Source: Bacillota bacterium (GTDB lineage Bacteria > Bacillota > Clostridia > Christensenellales > Aristaeellaceae). Taken from it: a DNA stretch of 27,829 nucleotides. Under the pieces are notes generated by a model, which had not been told where the DNA came from, did not search any database, and worked only from the letters and a program-made list of their open reading frames with translations. Each line of letters opens with the position of its first letter. Within the stretch, counting starts at the first letter, position 1. Position numbers and translations under genes: made by a program. The DNA lies in assembly GCA_023415145.1 (NCBI GenBank), contig JAEZLW010000164.1, positions 1 to 27,829 of the forward strand, read 5' to 3'. Shown one piece after another: positions 1 to 7,708 of this stretch.

Positions 1-258
1 CCGGCGACAAGCCTGCCTATGCCCGCCCTGCCGGGGCAAGACCCGCCGGCGAAAAGCCTGCCTATGCCCGCCCTGCCGGGGCAAGACCCGCCGGTGACAA
101 GCCTGCCTATGCCCGCCCTGCCGGGGCAAGACCCGTCGGCGAAAAGCCTGCCTATGCCCGCCCTGCCGGGGCAAGACCCGCCGGCGACAAGCCTGCCTAT
201 GCCCGCCCTGCCGGGGCAAGACCCGCCGGCGAAAAGCCTGCCTATGCCCGCCCTGCAG
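1..258 (+). repeat. 45-bp coding tandem repeat, about six copies
   Basis: Five complete 45-bp units begin at 19, 64, 109, 154 and 199. The tail of an earlier unit lies at 1-18, and a sixth unit starting at 244 degenerates after about 15 bases. Each unit encodes MPALPGQDPP(A/V)(K/T)SLP. Copies are almost identical in DNA; the main difference is gcgaaaagc versus g(c/t)gacaagc, and it alternates from copy to copy, which gives a 90-bp higher-order period. The array touches the window edge, so the true copy number is unknown. Confidence 0.95.
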
Positions 259-369
259 GGGCTAAACCAGCCTTTGGCAAACCGCCCCTTCGAAACCGGA
301 AAGCACCGGGAGATCAAAATGGACCCAAGCGTTTCCGGCCCGCAGGCAATGCCACCCCTCTTCCCGTGA
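1..369 (+). CDS. Proline-rich repeat protein, C-terminal part (5' end outside window)
   Basis: This frame is open from base 1 to a TGA at 367-369. Bases 1-18 already read PATSLP in frame, so the ATG at 19 is probably just a repeat methionine and the real start lies upstream. The visible part is five to six proline-rich 15-residue repeats followed by a roughly 37-residue non-repetitive tail ending PPLFP. There is no membrane segment or known domain. The stop overlaps the GTG at 366 and sits two bases before the ATG at 372 of rsmB, which suggests co-translation. In many Clostridia the gene before rsmB is fmt or a YugP-like zinc metallopeptidase, so this could be a repeat-bearing tail on such a protein; that is inference. 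It may also be a non-coding repeat that happens to stay open, since 45 is divisible by three and all units therefore share a frame. Confidence 0.5.
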   Translation, partial: PATSLPMPALPGQDPPAKSLPMPALPGQDPPVTSLPMPALPGQDPSAKSLPMPALPGQDPPATSLPMPALPGQDPPAKSLPMPALQGLNQPLANRPFETGKHREIKMDPSVSGPQAMPPLFP

Positions 370-371
370 CC

Positions 372-1712
372 ATGTCCTTAAGTGCCAGGCGGGTTGCTCT
401 GAACGTGTTGCAGGATGTACACCGGGATGGCGCTTATGCCTCTTTGGCCTTGGACAAGCGGCTAAAGGAAAGCAATCTTGCCGCCATTGACAAGCGCCTG
501 ACAGCCAATATCGTATACGGTACGCTGGAAAACCGTATCTGCATCGACTATGCGCTGGATAGCCTGCTGACCAATAAAGACGTGGACGCGTTGGTACGGG
601 ACATTCTGCGCCTGAGTGCCTATCAAATCATGTTTCTGGACAAGGTGCCAGACAGTGCCGCTGTAAACGAAGGTGTCAATTTATTAAAAGAGGCCGGGAT
701 GGAGCCGCTATCGGGCTTTGTCAACGGCGTATTGCGCAACCTGTCCCGCCAAAAAGGCGAAATCGCCTGGCCAAAGCGGGAGGACAATGAAGCGCTGCAT
801 CTGTCCGTTCTGCATTCCGTGCCACAGTGGCTTACGGAGCGGTTCATACAGGCTTATGGGTCGGAAATGGCTGAAAGCATCTGTTCCTACCGTACGCAGC
901 AGCATTTTACCCCCGTGCGTCCAAACCGTATGGCGCTCACCTCCGAGGCTTTTGAACAGCTTCTTGCCCACAAGGTATGGAAGGCGGAGAAAGGCCAGGT
1001 TCCCAATGTCTATCGTATCGGCGGCGCTGTTGACATTGGCGCCGACACCGATTACCGCAAGGGGCTTTTCTCCATCCAGGGGGAAAGCAGTGTGCTGGCC
1101 GCGGAAGCCATAGGCGTAAAGCGGGGCATGCAGGTGCTGGACGCCTGTGCCGCGCCGGGTGGCAAATCGGCCCTGATGGCGGAAATCATGGATGGCACGG
1201 GCCGTATTCATGCCTGGGATATCCATGAACACCGCGTAGCGCTCATTGCGGCAGTGGCCAAGCGGCTTCACTTGGAAAACCTGCGCCCCATGGTACGGGA
1301 TGCCGCCCAGTATCGGGATGAGCTTGCAAATACATTTGATGCCGTGCTTCTGGACGCACCCTGTTCCGGCCTTGGCGTGATGCTGGAAAAGCCGGACGTC
1401 AAGTACAGGCAATCGCCTGAAGCGGTAGCGGCGCTGGTGGAGACACAAAAAAAGCTGCTGGATGTTTGCTGCAAGTATGTAAAAAAGGGCGGCATTCTTT
1501 TATATGCCACCTGCTCCATACTGCCGGAGGAAAACAGCGAACAGATTGCCGCTTTCCTTGAAAACCATATTGAGTTTGAACTGGCACCGCTCCCTGACGC
1601 CATCCCGGATAAATTCCGCAAGCTGTATGGTGATAGGGGTTTGCAGTTGTTCGCCCACCGTGACGGTTTGGAGGGCTTCTATATCGCAAGGCTTATCAAG
1701 AAAGGAAACTAA
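372..1712 (+). CDS. rsmB: 16S rRNA (cytosine-967-C5)-methyltransferase RsmB
   Basis: It methylates C5 of a 16S rRNA cytosine (C967 in E. coli numbering) using S-adenosylmethionine, in the cytoplasm. At 446 residues it has the usual family length. An N-terminal NusB-like RNA-binding domain (about 1-130) precedes the Sun/NOL1 methyltransferase domain. The SAM-binding motif VLDACAAPGGKS is at about residues 255-266. The two family cysteines are C331 in DAPCSG and C381 in ATCS; in this family the ATCS-type cysteine is the nucleophile. The start is ATG 372; GTG 366 (two residues longer) is equally in frame and overlaps the upstream TGA. Neither has a clear Shine-Dalgarno, so translation may depend on coupling to the upstream repeat ORF. 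The stop abuts rlmN directly. It is the first recognisable gene of the rsmB-rlmN-PP2C-PASTA kinase-rsgA-rpe operon common in Clostridia. Confidence 0.95.
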   Translation: MSLSARRVALNVLQDVHRDGAYASLALDKRLKESNLAAIDKRLTANIVYGTLENRICIDYALDSLLTNKDVDALVRDILRLSAYQIMFLDKVPDSAAVNEGVNLLKEAGMEPLSGFVNGVLRNLSRQKGEIAWPKREDNEALHLSVLHSVPQWLTERFIQAYGSEMAESICSYRTQQHFTPVRPNRMALTSEAFEQLLAHKVWKAEKGQVPNVYRIGGAVDIGADTDYRKGLFSIQGESSVLAAEAIGVKRGMQVLDACAAPGGKSALMAEIMDGTGRIHAWDIHEHRVALIAAVAKRLHLENLRPMVRDAAQYRDELANTFDAVLLDAPCSGLGVMLEKPDVKYRQSPEAVAALVETQKKLLDVCCKYVKKGGILLYATCSILPEENSEQIAAFLENHIEFELAPLPDAIPDKFRKLYGDRGLQLFAHRDGLEGFYIARLIKKGN

Positions 1713-2750
1713 ATGGACAAACCCCAATTGATGGGCTATTTGCCGGAGGAGCTTGCCTCTCTTTTCAAGGAACAGGGACAGCCCGCCTTCCGGGCTGAGC
1801 AGGTGTTTGCCTGGCTTCACCAGGGTGCGGAATATTCACAAATGACCAACCTGCCCAAGGCACTTCGGGATTGGCTTCAAGAGAATACCGTCGCCCAGCC
1901 GGTTTCCATACTGCAAACCCACGTGTCAAGGCTTGACGGCACGGTAAAATTCCTGTTCTCTATGACCGACGGCAACTGTGTGGAGGGCGTGCTGATGAGC
2001 TATCATCACGGCCACACGCTATGCATTTCCACCCAGGTTGGCTGCCGCATGGGCTGCGCTTTTTGCGCCAGTACCATCGGTGGATGCATTCGCAGCCTTA
2101 CCGCGGCGGAAATGCTGGGGCAAATCCAATGTGCCAACCGCCATCTAAACGGTGAAAGCCGGGTACACAACATTGTGCTGATGGGCAGCGGCGAGCCGCT
2201 GGACTACTATGACAACGTGATGCGGTTTTTCCGGCTCGTCAACCACGAAAAGGGCCTGAACATCAGCCTGCGCAGCGTTTCCTTAAGTACCTGCGGCCTG
2301 GCGGACAAGATACGGGACCTGGCTGAGGAAGGCTTTCCGGTTACGCTATCGGTTTCGCTGCATGCGCCCAATGACGAAATCCGAAAGCAAACCATGCCCG
2401 TTGCTAAAGCCTACCCCATGGATGTACTGCTTTCCGCCTGCCGTTACTATATCGAGAAAACGGGCCGCCGGGTGATCTTTGAATACGCCCTGATTGAAGG
2501 CGTCAACGCCGAAACTGCCCACGCGGAAGAACTGGCATCAAAGCTTCGCGGCATGCAGTGCCATGTCAACGTGATACCGCTGAACACCGTTGCGGAGCGG
2601 GATTTGAAAGGTGTTTCGCAGGCAAAAATCGAAGCCTTTTTGCAAACACTTGACCGCAAGCATATCTCCGCCACCAGGCGGCGGGAAATGGGCGACGATA
2701 TTCAAGGCGCTTGCGGCCAACTGCGAAGGAAAACACTGAACATTGGATGA
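1713..2750 (+). CDS. rlmN: 23S rRNA (adenine-2503-C2)/tRNA (adenine-37-C2) methyltransferase RlmN
   Basis: This radical-SAM enzyme methylates C2 of A2503 in 23S rRNA and, in many bacteria, A37 of some tRNAs. It is 345 residues, the normal length. The CxxxCxxC cluster ligands are C111, C115 and C118 (CRMGCAFC). The C-terminal cysteine that forms the methyl-carrying thioether intermediate is in GACGQL at about C334. The GSGEPLDYYDNV segment matches the family's SAM-binding GEP motif. The ATG follows the rsmB stop with no gap, and a weak ribosome binding site (AAAGGAAA) lies within the end of rsmB. Housekeeping gene with nothing unusual. Confidence 0.97.
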   Translation: MDKPQLMGYLPEELASLFKEQGQPAFRAEQVFAWLHQGAEYSQMTNLPKALRDWLQENTVAQPVSILQTHVSRLDGTVKFLFSMTDGNCVEGVLMSYHHGHTLCISTQVGCRMGCAFCASTIGGCIRSLTAAEMLGQIQCANRHLNGESRVHNIVLMGSGEPLDYYDNVMRFFRLVNHEKGLNISLRSVSLSTCGLADKIRDLAEEGFPVTLSVSLHAPNDEIRKQTMPVAKAYPMDVLLSACRYYIEKTGRRVIFEYALIEGVNAETAHAEELASKLRGMQCHVNVIPLNTVAERDLKGVSQAKIEAFLQTLDRKHISATRRREMGDDIQGACGQLRRKTLNIG

Positions 2751-2778
2751 ATGTTATGCTATACCAAGGAGGGATACC

Positions 2779-3486
2779 ATGATTGTGGCAGCCAGGACCC
2801 ACGCCGGATGGGTGCGCCCCAACAATCAGGACACATTGCTTCTCACAGGCCGGCTGTATGGCGTCGCTGACGGCATGGGCGGGCACAACGGCGGCGAGGT
2901 GGCCAGCACCGGGGCTACGGCGTTGATCGGCGACATGCTATCCGGCATAGAACCCAATGAAAAATGGCTGGAGACAGGCATCCAGGCGGCAAACCGCAGG
3001 CTGTATGAGCAGCAGGCCCAGGACTCCGCCCTGTCCGGAATGGGAACCACGGTCACGGTGCTTTGGGAAGGCGACGATGCGGTGTATATCGGCCATGTGG
3101 GTGACAGCCGCGCCTATTTGTTGCGGGAAGGTATCCTCACCCAAATCACACAGGATCATTCCGTTGTGGCCGAAATGATGCGGCAAGGCGTCCTTACCAA
3201 GGAAAAGGCCAAAAAGCATCCTTACCGCAATGTGATCACAAGGGCCGTTGGTACATCCGCCGGTATTGATGTGGATGTGATCTGCCAGGACAAAAGGCCA
3301 GGCGACATCTGGCTCATTTGCTCCGACGGGCTGTACGGCATGGTGGAAGAATCTCAAATCGAAAGCGCGCTGAAAACGCTCCCCCTGGAGGACGCGGCGG
3401 AGCATCTTTTGCATCTGGCGCTGGATAACGGCGGGCGGGACAACATTTCCATTGTGCTGCTGATGGTTGCGGAGGTGGCACAATGA
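2779..3486 (+). CDS. PP2C-family Ser/Thr protein phosphatase (Stp/PrpC)
   Basis: This metal-dependent phosphatase is the expected partner of the kinase encoded next, reversing its phosphorylation of cell-wall, translation and growth-control targets. It has 235 residues with the PP2C metal-binding motifs in order: NNQD near the N-terminus, DGMGGHNGGE, GDSRAYL with the downstream QDHS, SDG, and a C-terminal GGRDNIS. It has no transmembrane segment and is cytoplasmic. I chose ATG 2779 because AAGGAGGGA at 2765-2773 is well placed for it and because family members begin just before the 'T-D/H-x-G-x-V-R-x-x-NQD' block. An in-frame ATG at 2743 would add 12 residues with no ribosome binding site and would overlap the end of rlmN. 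The stop overlaps the kinase start (ATGA), so the pair is translationally coupled. Confidence 0.95.
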   Translation: MIVAARTHAGWVRPNNQDTLLLTGRLYGVADGMGGHNGGEVASTGATALIGDMLSGIEPNEKWLETGIQAANRRLYEQQAQDSALSGMGTTVTVLWEGDDAVYIGHVGDSRAYLLREGILTQITQDHSVVAEMMRQGVLTKEKAKKHPYRNVITRAVGTSAGIDVDVICQDKRPGDIWLICSDGLYGMVEESQIESALKTLPLEDAAEHLLHLALDNGGRDNISIVLLMVAEVAQ

Positions 3487-5384
3487 CGGGACGCGTGATT
3501 GCCCAGCGATATCAAATACTGGACGCTATCGGTAAGGGCGGCATGGCCATCGTCTATCGGGCCATCGATACAAGGACCGGTCACAGCGTTGCAATCAAGG
3601 TTCTTCGGCCTGAGTTCAGCCAGGATGAGGAGTTTTTAAGCCGCTTCCAGCGGGAGGCTGAAGCCGCCAGCAAGGTATCCCACCATAATATCGTAAACCT
3701 TCTGGATGTGGGAATGGATGGTGACAGCCGCTATCTTGTCATGGAGTATGTTCAGGGCAAAACCCTGAAAGAGGTCATCCGTCACAAAGGCAAACTGCCC
3801 TACACCACTGCGGTGCAGATTGGTATCCGCATTCTGTCCGCATTGCAGCACACTCACAGAAACGGCATCATTCATAGGGATATCAAGCCTCAAAACATTC
3901 TTGTGCAGTCGGAAGGCCATATCAAGGTTGCGGATTTCGGTATTGCGCGCATGGCCAACAGCTCAACCCTTACCAAGGGCGACAGCGTAATGGGCTCTGT
4001 GCATTACTTCTCGCCGGAGCAGGCCGCAGGCGAAAACGTGGCTGAAACCAGCGATATATACAGCGTAGGCGTAGTGATGTATGAAATGCTCACCGGGCAG
4101 GTGCCCTTTGACGGTGACAGCCCCGTGGCCGTGGCCATGCAGCATCTGCACAACAAGCCAAAGCCCATCCTGGAACTGAGCCCCGAGGTACCTGCCGCCG
4201 TTGCCCATGTGGTGGCGGTAGCCATGGAAAAAGAGCCAAGATACCGCTACCAAAGCGCGCTGGAGATGGCCACAGACCTGAAAAAAGCGCTGGAGGGCAA
4301 AGCTGACTTTACGGATCAAAAAGGCGACAGCCAGCCCATTCCGCCTTTAAACGGGCAGGGCACAGGCCCTGTAAAAACTGTACGCAGCGATACGGCCCGC
4401 AGGCGCAACGCAGTCCAGCAGCAGGCAAGAATGCGGTTACGCGTGCGCAAAACGCTTCGCTGGATTCTAACCATTCTGATGGCTGGAATGGTTTTCTTCG
4501 GTCTGTCTCTGGGCATTATGGGCATCGTAAATTATTTAAATAACAGCAAAACTGCCCCTGATCTTGTCGGGCAAGATGAACAGACGGCCATCCGCATGAT
4601 AGAACGGGCTGATTTAAGGGCAGAGGTGCAATACATCCACCATTCCACCATCCCTGCCGGCGTTGTCATTTTGCAGACACCGGAATATGATACGGATATG
4701 CGCAAGGGCGAAACCATCGTGCTGCTCATATCCAAAGGTCTCGACCCCAACGTACGCTTGATGCCCAGCGTCAAGGGCATGCTGTCCGGCGATGCGGTGC
4801 AGAATCTGCAAAACCTGGGCCTCACCATGGTAGTCACCGGCAAGGTGATATCCACCGAGCCTGTGAACACAATACTAAGCCAAACGCCAGCGGCAAATGA
4901 GCCCTACAACGCCGGGGATACGGTGCAGGTAGAGGTATCCGGTGGCAGCGCCATTGTGCCAGAGCTTCATAACCTAACGCCGGAAGAAGCCCAGGAAGCT
5001 CTAACGCAAAACGAACTGGTTTCGGGAGAGATGCTGATCAAGGAGGTTTCCGACAGCGCGCTGGACGGAAAAATCATCAGCCAGCAACCCACAGCGGGCA
5101 CACAGGTGCTGCCGGGCACTGCGGTGAGATACACAGTGGCGGAATCAATGCGCCACAAGGCGACAATAACGCTTACCATTCCCAAAACCACATCGGGCGT
5201 TCACGTAAGGGTAACACTGGTGGATTTGAATGGCGTGGAAACCGACAAGTACGCTGTCGTCCACGCGGCAGACAGCAATCCCACCCCCCAGGTCGAGCTG
5301 TACAGCGATATGCCGGGGGTTATGACGTACAAGGTGTACTTTGACGGCGTCTTTACTTACGAGGATACCGTAACGCTCAATTAG
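3483..5384 (+). CDS. prkC: PASTA-domain Ser/Thr protein kinase (PrkC/PknB family)
   Basis: This is a membrane receptor kinase of 633 residues. In PrkC of Bacillus the PASTA domains sense muropeptides, and the protein affects germination and stationary-phase physiology. The N-terminal Hanks kinase (about 8-270) shows the glycine loop GKGGMAIV (17-24), catalytic K39, HRDIKPQN with D133, and DFG with D151. A basic juxtamembrane stretch leads to one helix at about 327-352. Three PASTA repeats follow outside the cell (about 357-421, 424-488 and 490-556), then a C-terminal beta-rich, Ig-like region (about 560-633). This matches the B. subtilis PrkC layout. The start overlaps the phosphatase stop. 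A muropeptide receptor encoded close to a germinant receptor operon is suggestive, but the kinase belongs to the housekeeping operon. Confidence 0.96.
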   Translation: MTGRVIAQRYQILDAIGKGGMAIVYRAIDTRTGHSVAIKVLRPEFSQDEEFLSRFQREAEAASKVSHHNIVNLLDVGMDGDSRYLVMEYVQGKTLKEVIRHKGKLPYTTAVQIGIRILSALQHTHRNGIIHRDIKPQNILVQSEGHIKVADFGIARMANSSTLTKGDSVMGSVHYFSPEQAAGENVAETSDIYSVGVVMYEMLTGQVPFDGDSPVAVAMQHLHNKPKPILELSPEVPAAVAHVVAVAMEKEPRYRYQSALEMATDLKKALEGKADFTDQKGDSQPIPPLNGQGTGPVKTVRSDTARRRNAVQQQARMRLRVRKTLRWILTILMAGMVFFGLSLGIMGIVNYLNNSKTAPDLVGQDEQTAIRMIERADLRAEVQYIHHSTIPAGVVILQTPEYDTDMRKGETIVLLISKGLDPNVRLMPSVKGMLSGDAVQNLQNLGLTMVVTGKVISTEPVNTILSQTPAANEPYNAGDTVQVEVSGGSAIVPELHNLTPEEAQEALTQNELVSGEMLIKEVSDSALDGKIISQQPTAGTQVLPGTAVRYTVAESMRHKATITLTIPKTTSGVHVRVTLVDLNGVETDKYAVVHAADSNPTPQVELYSDMPGVMTYKVYFDGVFTYEDTVTLN

Positions 5385-5402
5385 GAGGCGGAAAGGCTTA
5401 TC

Positions 5403-6278
5403 ATGGAGGGCAGGATCGTACTTGGCTTGGGCGGATTGTATACCGTGCGGGACAGAAGCGGAACGGAATATGTGCTTCGGGCCAAGGGCAAGTTCCGCCG
5501 CTTGAAGCTGACACCCCTGGTAGGCGATCGTGTGGTATTCACCCCCGGTGCAGGTGACGAGCATGGCTGGGTGGAGGAAATCCTGCCCCGCATCTCCGTA
5601 AGCCTCCGGCCTCCGGCGGCCAACGTACAGCTATTGATCGTGGTAGTCGCGCCTGTGCCCGCGCCTGATCTGATGTTGGTAGACCGGCTGCTGGTAGGGG
5701 CAAGGCAGCAGCACATGGATATTCTGCTGGTATCAAACAAACGGGAAATTGACCCGCTTTTGCCCCATCAGCTGGCCAAAGAATATGAAAAGGCGGGCGT
5801 GCCCGTTTTGCCCATGAGCGCCCTTCAATTTGATGGGCTGGACCAGCTTCGGAAGATGATGTGCGGAAAGCTTTGCTGCATGGCAGGACAATCCGGTGTA
5901 GGAAAAAGCACGCTTCTGAACGCATTGTTCGGATTAGCGCTCAAAACGGGCGAAGTCAGCCAAAAAATTGAGCGTGGCCGCCACACCACCCGCCATGCGG
6001 AGCTGTTGGAAAAGGACGGTCTTCAGGTACTGGATACGCCGGGCTTCAGCCTATGGGAGATGGCGGAGCCTATGGACCCGGTGCTTTTGCAGGAATATTA
6101 CCCTGAGCTTATCCCCTATCAAAATCAATGCAAGTTCTCCCCCTGCTATCATTTGTCCGAGCCCGGGTGCCAGGTGCTTGCAGCAGTGAACCGGGGAGAG
6201 TTAAGCCATGAGCGAATAGCAAGGTACCATGCGCTGCTTGGCGAATGGAAGCAATTATGGAGGGAACGGTATGATTAA
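5403..6278 (+). CDS. rsgA: Small ribosomal subunit biogenesis GTPase RsgA
   Basis: This circularly permuted GTPase acts late in 30S maturation and is stimulated by the ribosome. It has 291 residues, the normal length: an N-terminal OB fold (about 1-65), a permuted G domain and a C-terminal zinc domain. In the sequence, the G4-type motif (SNKRE) precedes the P-loop GQSGVGKST (residues 162-170) and then DTPGF; this order is the signature of the permutation. The zinc ligands are in C-x4-C-x-H-x5-C (CKFSPCYHLSEPGC). The ribosome binding site is AGGAGG, 18 bases after the kinase stop. The end overlaps rpe by 8 bases. Confidence 0.97.
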   Translation: MEGRIVLGLGGLYTVRDRSGTEYVLRAKGKFRRLKLTPLVGDRVVFTPGAGDEHGWVEEILPRISVSLRPPAANVQLLIVVVAPVPAPDLMLVDRLLVGARQQHMDILLVSNKREIDPLLPHQLAKEYEKAGVPVLPMSALQFDGLDQLRKMMCGKLCCMAGQSGVGKSTLLNALFGLALKTGEVSQKIERGRHTTRHAELLEKDGLQVLDTPGFSLWEMAEPMDPVLLQEYYPELIPYQNQCKFSPCYHLSEPGCQVLAAVNRGELSHERIARYHALLGEWKQLWRERYD

Positions 6279-6921
6279 AATTGCACCGTCGGTGTTGGCA
6301 GCCAACGTGCTGAACATGGGCGAGGATGTGCGCCGCGTCATTGAAGCCGGATGCGATTGGCTGCACGTAGACATTATGGACGGAAACTTTGTCCCCAACC
6401 TGTCCTATGGCCCCTCCCTGGTCAAAGCGCTGAAAAAGGAAACAACACTGCCCTTGGACGTTCACCTGATGGTTGCGCATCCGGAGCAGTTCATTGATGT
6501 TTTTGCAAATGCGGGGGCAAGCATCCTCACCGTGCATGAGGAGGTTGACTTTCCCCTGTCGTCTTTGCTGGAAAAGATACACCGCCACGGTCTTCTGGCA
6601 GGCGCTTCAATCAAACCGGGTACTCCCGCAGCAAAACTAAAAGAACATCTGGCCATGCTGGATTTGGTTCTTGTCATGACGGTGGAACCGGGTTTTGGCG
6701 GACAAGCCTTTATGCCGGACATGGTGCAAAAAATACGCGATCTTCGGGCCATGGGCTTTGATGGCGTCATCGAGGTGGATGGAGGTGTAGGCCTCAAAAA
6801 CGCCAAACTTCTCATCGATAGCGGCGCTACTGCACTGGTAATGGGCACGGCACTGTTCACAACACAAGACCCGGGCCAGGTGATGCGGGACATACGCGCC
6901 ATGGATAACGCGCATGGATAA
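6271..6921 (+). CDS. rpe: Ribulose-phosphate 3-epimerase
   Basis: It interconverts ribulose-5-phosphate and xylulose-5-phosphate in the pentose phosphate pathway. It is 216 residues, the family length, folding as a TIM barrel. Family landmarks are IAPSVLAA at the N-terminus, the metal-site segment HVDIMDG (H32, D34), HLMV, MTVEPGFGGQ and EVDGGV. ATG 6271 is preferred because GGAGGG sits 6-12 bases upstream and residues 1-10 match the conserved family start; an earlier in-frame ATG at 6229 would lie deep in rsgA. It overlaps rsgA and the next gene by 8 bases each, consistent with one operon. Confidence 0.96.
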   Translation: MIKIAPSVLAANVLNMGEDVRRVIEAGCDWLHVDIMDGNFVPNLSYGPSLVKALKKETTLPLDVHLMVAHPEQFIDVFANAGASILTVHEEVDFPLSSLLEKIHRHGLLAGASIKPGTPAAKLKEHLAMLDLVLVMTVEPGFGGQAFMPDMVQKIRDLRAMGFDGVIEVDGGVGLKNAKLLIDSGATALVMGTALFTTQDPGQVMRDIRAMDNAHG

Positions 6922-7441
6922 TCTGGATCAAGACAACAGCCATATTTCCTGCTGCTTCACCGGGCACAGGCCGGAGCATCTGCCTTGGGGCCGGTCGGAT
7001 ACGAGACAGGATTGCCTGGATTATTATTTGAAGCTCTGCCGCGCCACGGAAGAAATGATTGAAGCCGGCTGCCGCATTTTTTACTGTGGCATGGCCCAGG
7101 GCATCGATGCTATGGCCGCACAGATCGTTCTGGGCCTTCGGGAAGCCAGGCCGGAGCTTGGCCTCAAGTTGGTTGCCGTTTGCCCGTATGCGGGGCAGGC
7201 CTCCTTCTGGAGTGCAAAAGACAGGCAATTGCATAAGCTTCTTCTGAGCCTGGCTGACGAAGTGGTGACAATAGAGCCTGCCTATACTCCCTCCTGCTTC
7301 CACCGGCGAAACAGATTCATGGTGGACAGAAGCGATTATGTCATCGCGGGGTTTGATGGTTATACCAAGGGCGGCACCGCTTCCACGGTAGCTTATGCCA
7401 AACGCCGCGGCAAACAGATACTGGTGGTATCACCCGTATAA
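6914..7441 (+). CDS. DUF1273/YpsA-like SLOG-fold protein
   Basis: It has 175 residues starting close to the family's TGHRP motif (CCFTGHRPEHLPWG). Further family-like segments are GMAQGID, the nucleotide-fold turn after strand two, and SDYVIAGFDG near the C-terminus. YpsA/DUF1273 proteins belong to the SLOG superfamily, thought to bind nucleotide- or ADP-ribose-like ligands. The B. subtilis homologue has been linked to division and oxidative stress, but its reaction is not established. It overlaps rpe by 8 bases, so it is co-transcribed. In many Clostridia the gene after rpe is thiN (thiamine pyrophosphokinase), so this is a local variation. Confidence 0.85.
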   Translation: MDNLDQDNSHISCCFTGHRPEHLPWGRSDTRQDCLDYYLKLCRATEEMIEAGCRIFYCGMAQGIDAMAAQIVLGLREARPELGLKLVAVCPYAGQASFWSAKDRQLHKLLLSLADEVVTIEPAYTPSCFHRRNRFMVDRSDYVIAGFDGYTKGGTASTVAYAKRRGKQILVVSPV

Positions 7442-7465
7442 AAATGTTCCTTTCCTGCCAAGATA
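7436..7465 (+). promoter_or_regulatory. Possible forespore (sigma-G-like) promoter
   Basis: GTATA at 7436-7440, exactly 18 bases, then CAAGATA at 7459-7465. I recall the Bacillus sigma-G consensus as GHATR-N18-CATNHTA; this match has one mismatch (third base of the -10). Transcription would begin near 7472, just before the ribosome binding site at 7477-7484 of the 42-codon ORF. It lies at the end of the upstream gene. Single-site motif matching is weak evidence. Confidence 0.35.
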
Positions 7466-7490
7466 CCTATGAAAAAGGGGGAGGCAGGAA

Positions 7491-7619
7491 ATGACAGATC
7501 AGCGATTTTCTCAGGAGCAGCAAAGGCCGGATGGCGGGAAAGAAAAAAACCGCGGGCGGATGCTGCTTACGCCCCCGGCCAAGAAGCTTCGCATGAGCCG
7601 CAGGAAATTGGAACACTGA
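7491..7619 (+). CDS. 42-residue basic hypothetical protein
   Basis: A short ORF preceded by an excellent ribosome binding site, GGGGGAGG at 7477-7484, six bases before the ATG. The product is hydrophilic and strongly basic (14 Lys/Arg in 42 residues), begins MTDQRFSQEQ and ends MSRRKLEH, with no cysteine and no membrane segment. I recognise no family. It is bounded on the left by a sigma-G-like promoter candidate and on the right by an intrinsic terminator that starts two bases after its stop. It therefore looks like either the last gene of the rsmB operon or a small separate transcript ahead of the germination genes. It may be a small spore-associated basic protein or a leader peptide; both are guesses. 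A longer overlapping frame (7469-7696) runs through the terminator and is less credible. Confidence 0.5.
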   Translation: MTDQRFSQEQQRPDGGKEKNRGRMLLTPPAKKLRMSRRKLEH

Positions 7620-7620
7620 A

Positions 7621-7674
7621 AGACGCACAAAAGCCGCGGGCTTTGACCCGGCGCTTTTGGATTGCGTCTTTTTT
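7621..7674 (+). terminator. Intrinsic terminator before the germination operon
   Basis: GACGCA (7622-7627) pairs with TGCGTC (7663-7668), CAAAAGC (7628-7634) with GCTTTTG (7653-7659), and a GGG/CCC pairing closes nearer the loop. The hairpin is followed directly by six T's (7669-7674). It ends the upstream transcript, or could attenuate entry into gerKA, whose start is only 35 bases further on. Confidence 0.88.
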
Positions 7675-7708
7675 ATATGCCGATTTTGCTGGATGAAAGG
7701 TGAAATAT

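Noticed and set aside
1..258. CRISPR-like or other spaced repeat array
   Set aside because: The units are contiguous 45-mers with no unique spacers, and they keep one reading frame.
708..1448. 246-codon minus-strand frame inside rsmB
   Set aside because: The sense strand encodes a complete RsmB with all catalytic motifs; the antisense frame has no recognisable domain.
7469..7696. 75-codon frame before gerKA
   Set aside because: It reads through the strong terminator hairpin at 7621-7674 and its start lacks a ribosome binding site; the GGGGGAGG site serves the other frame at 7491.
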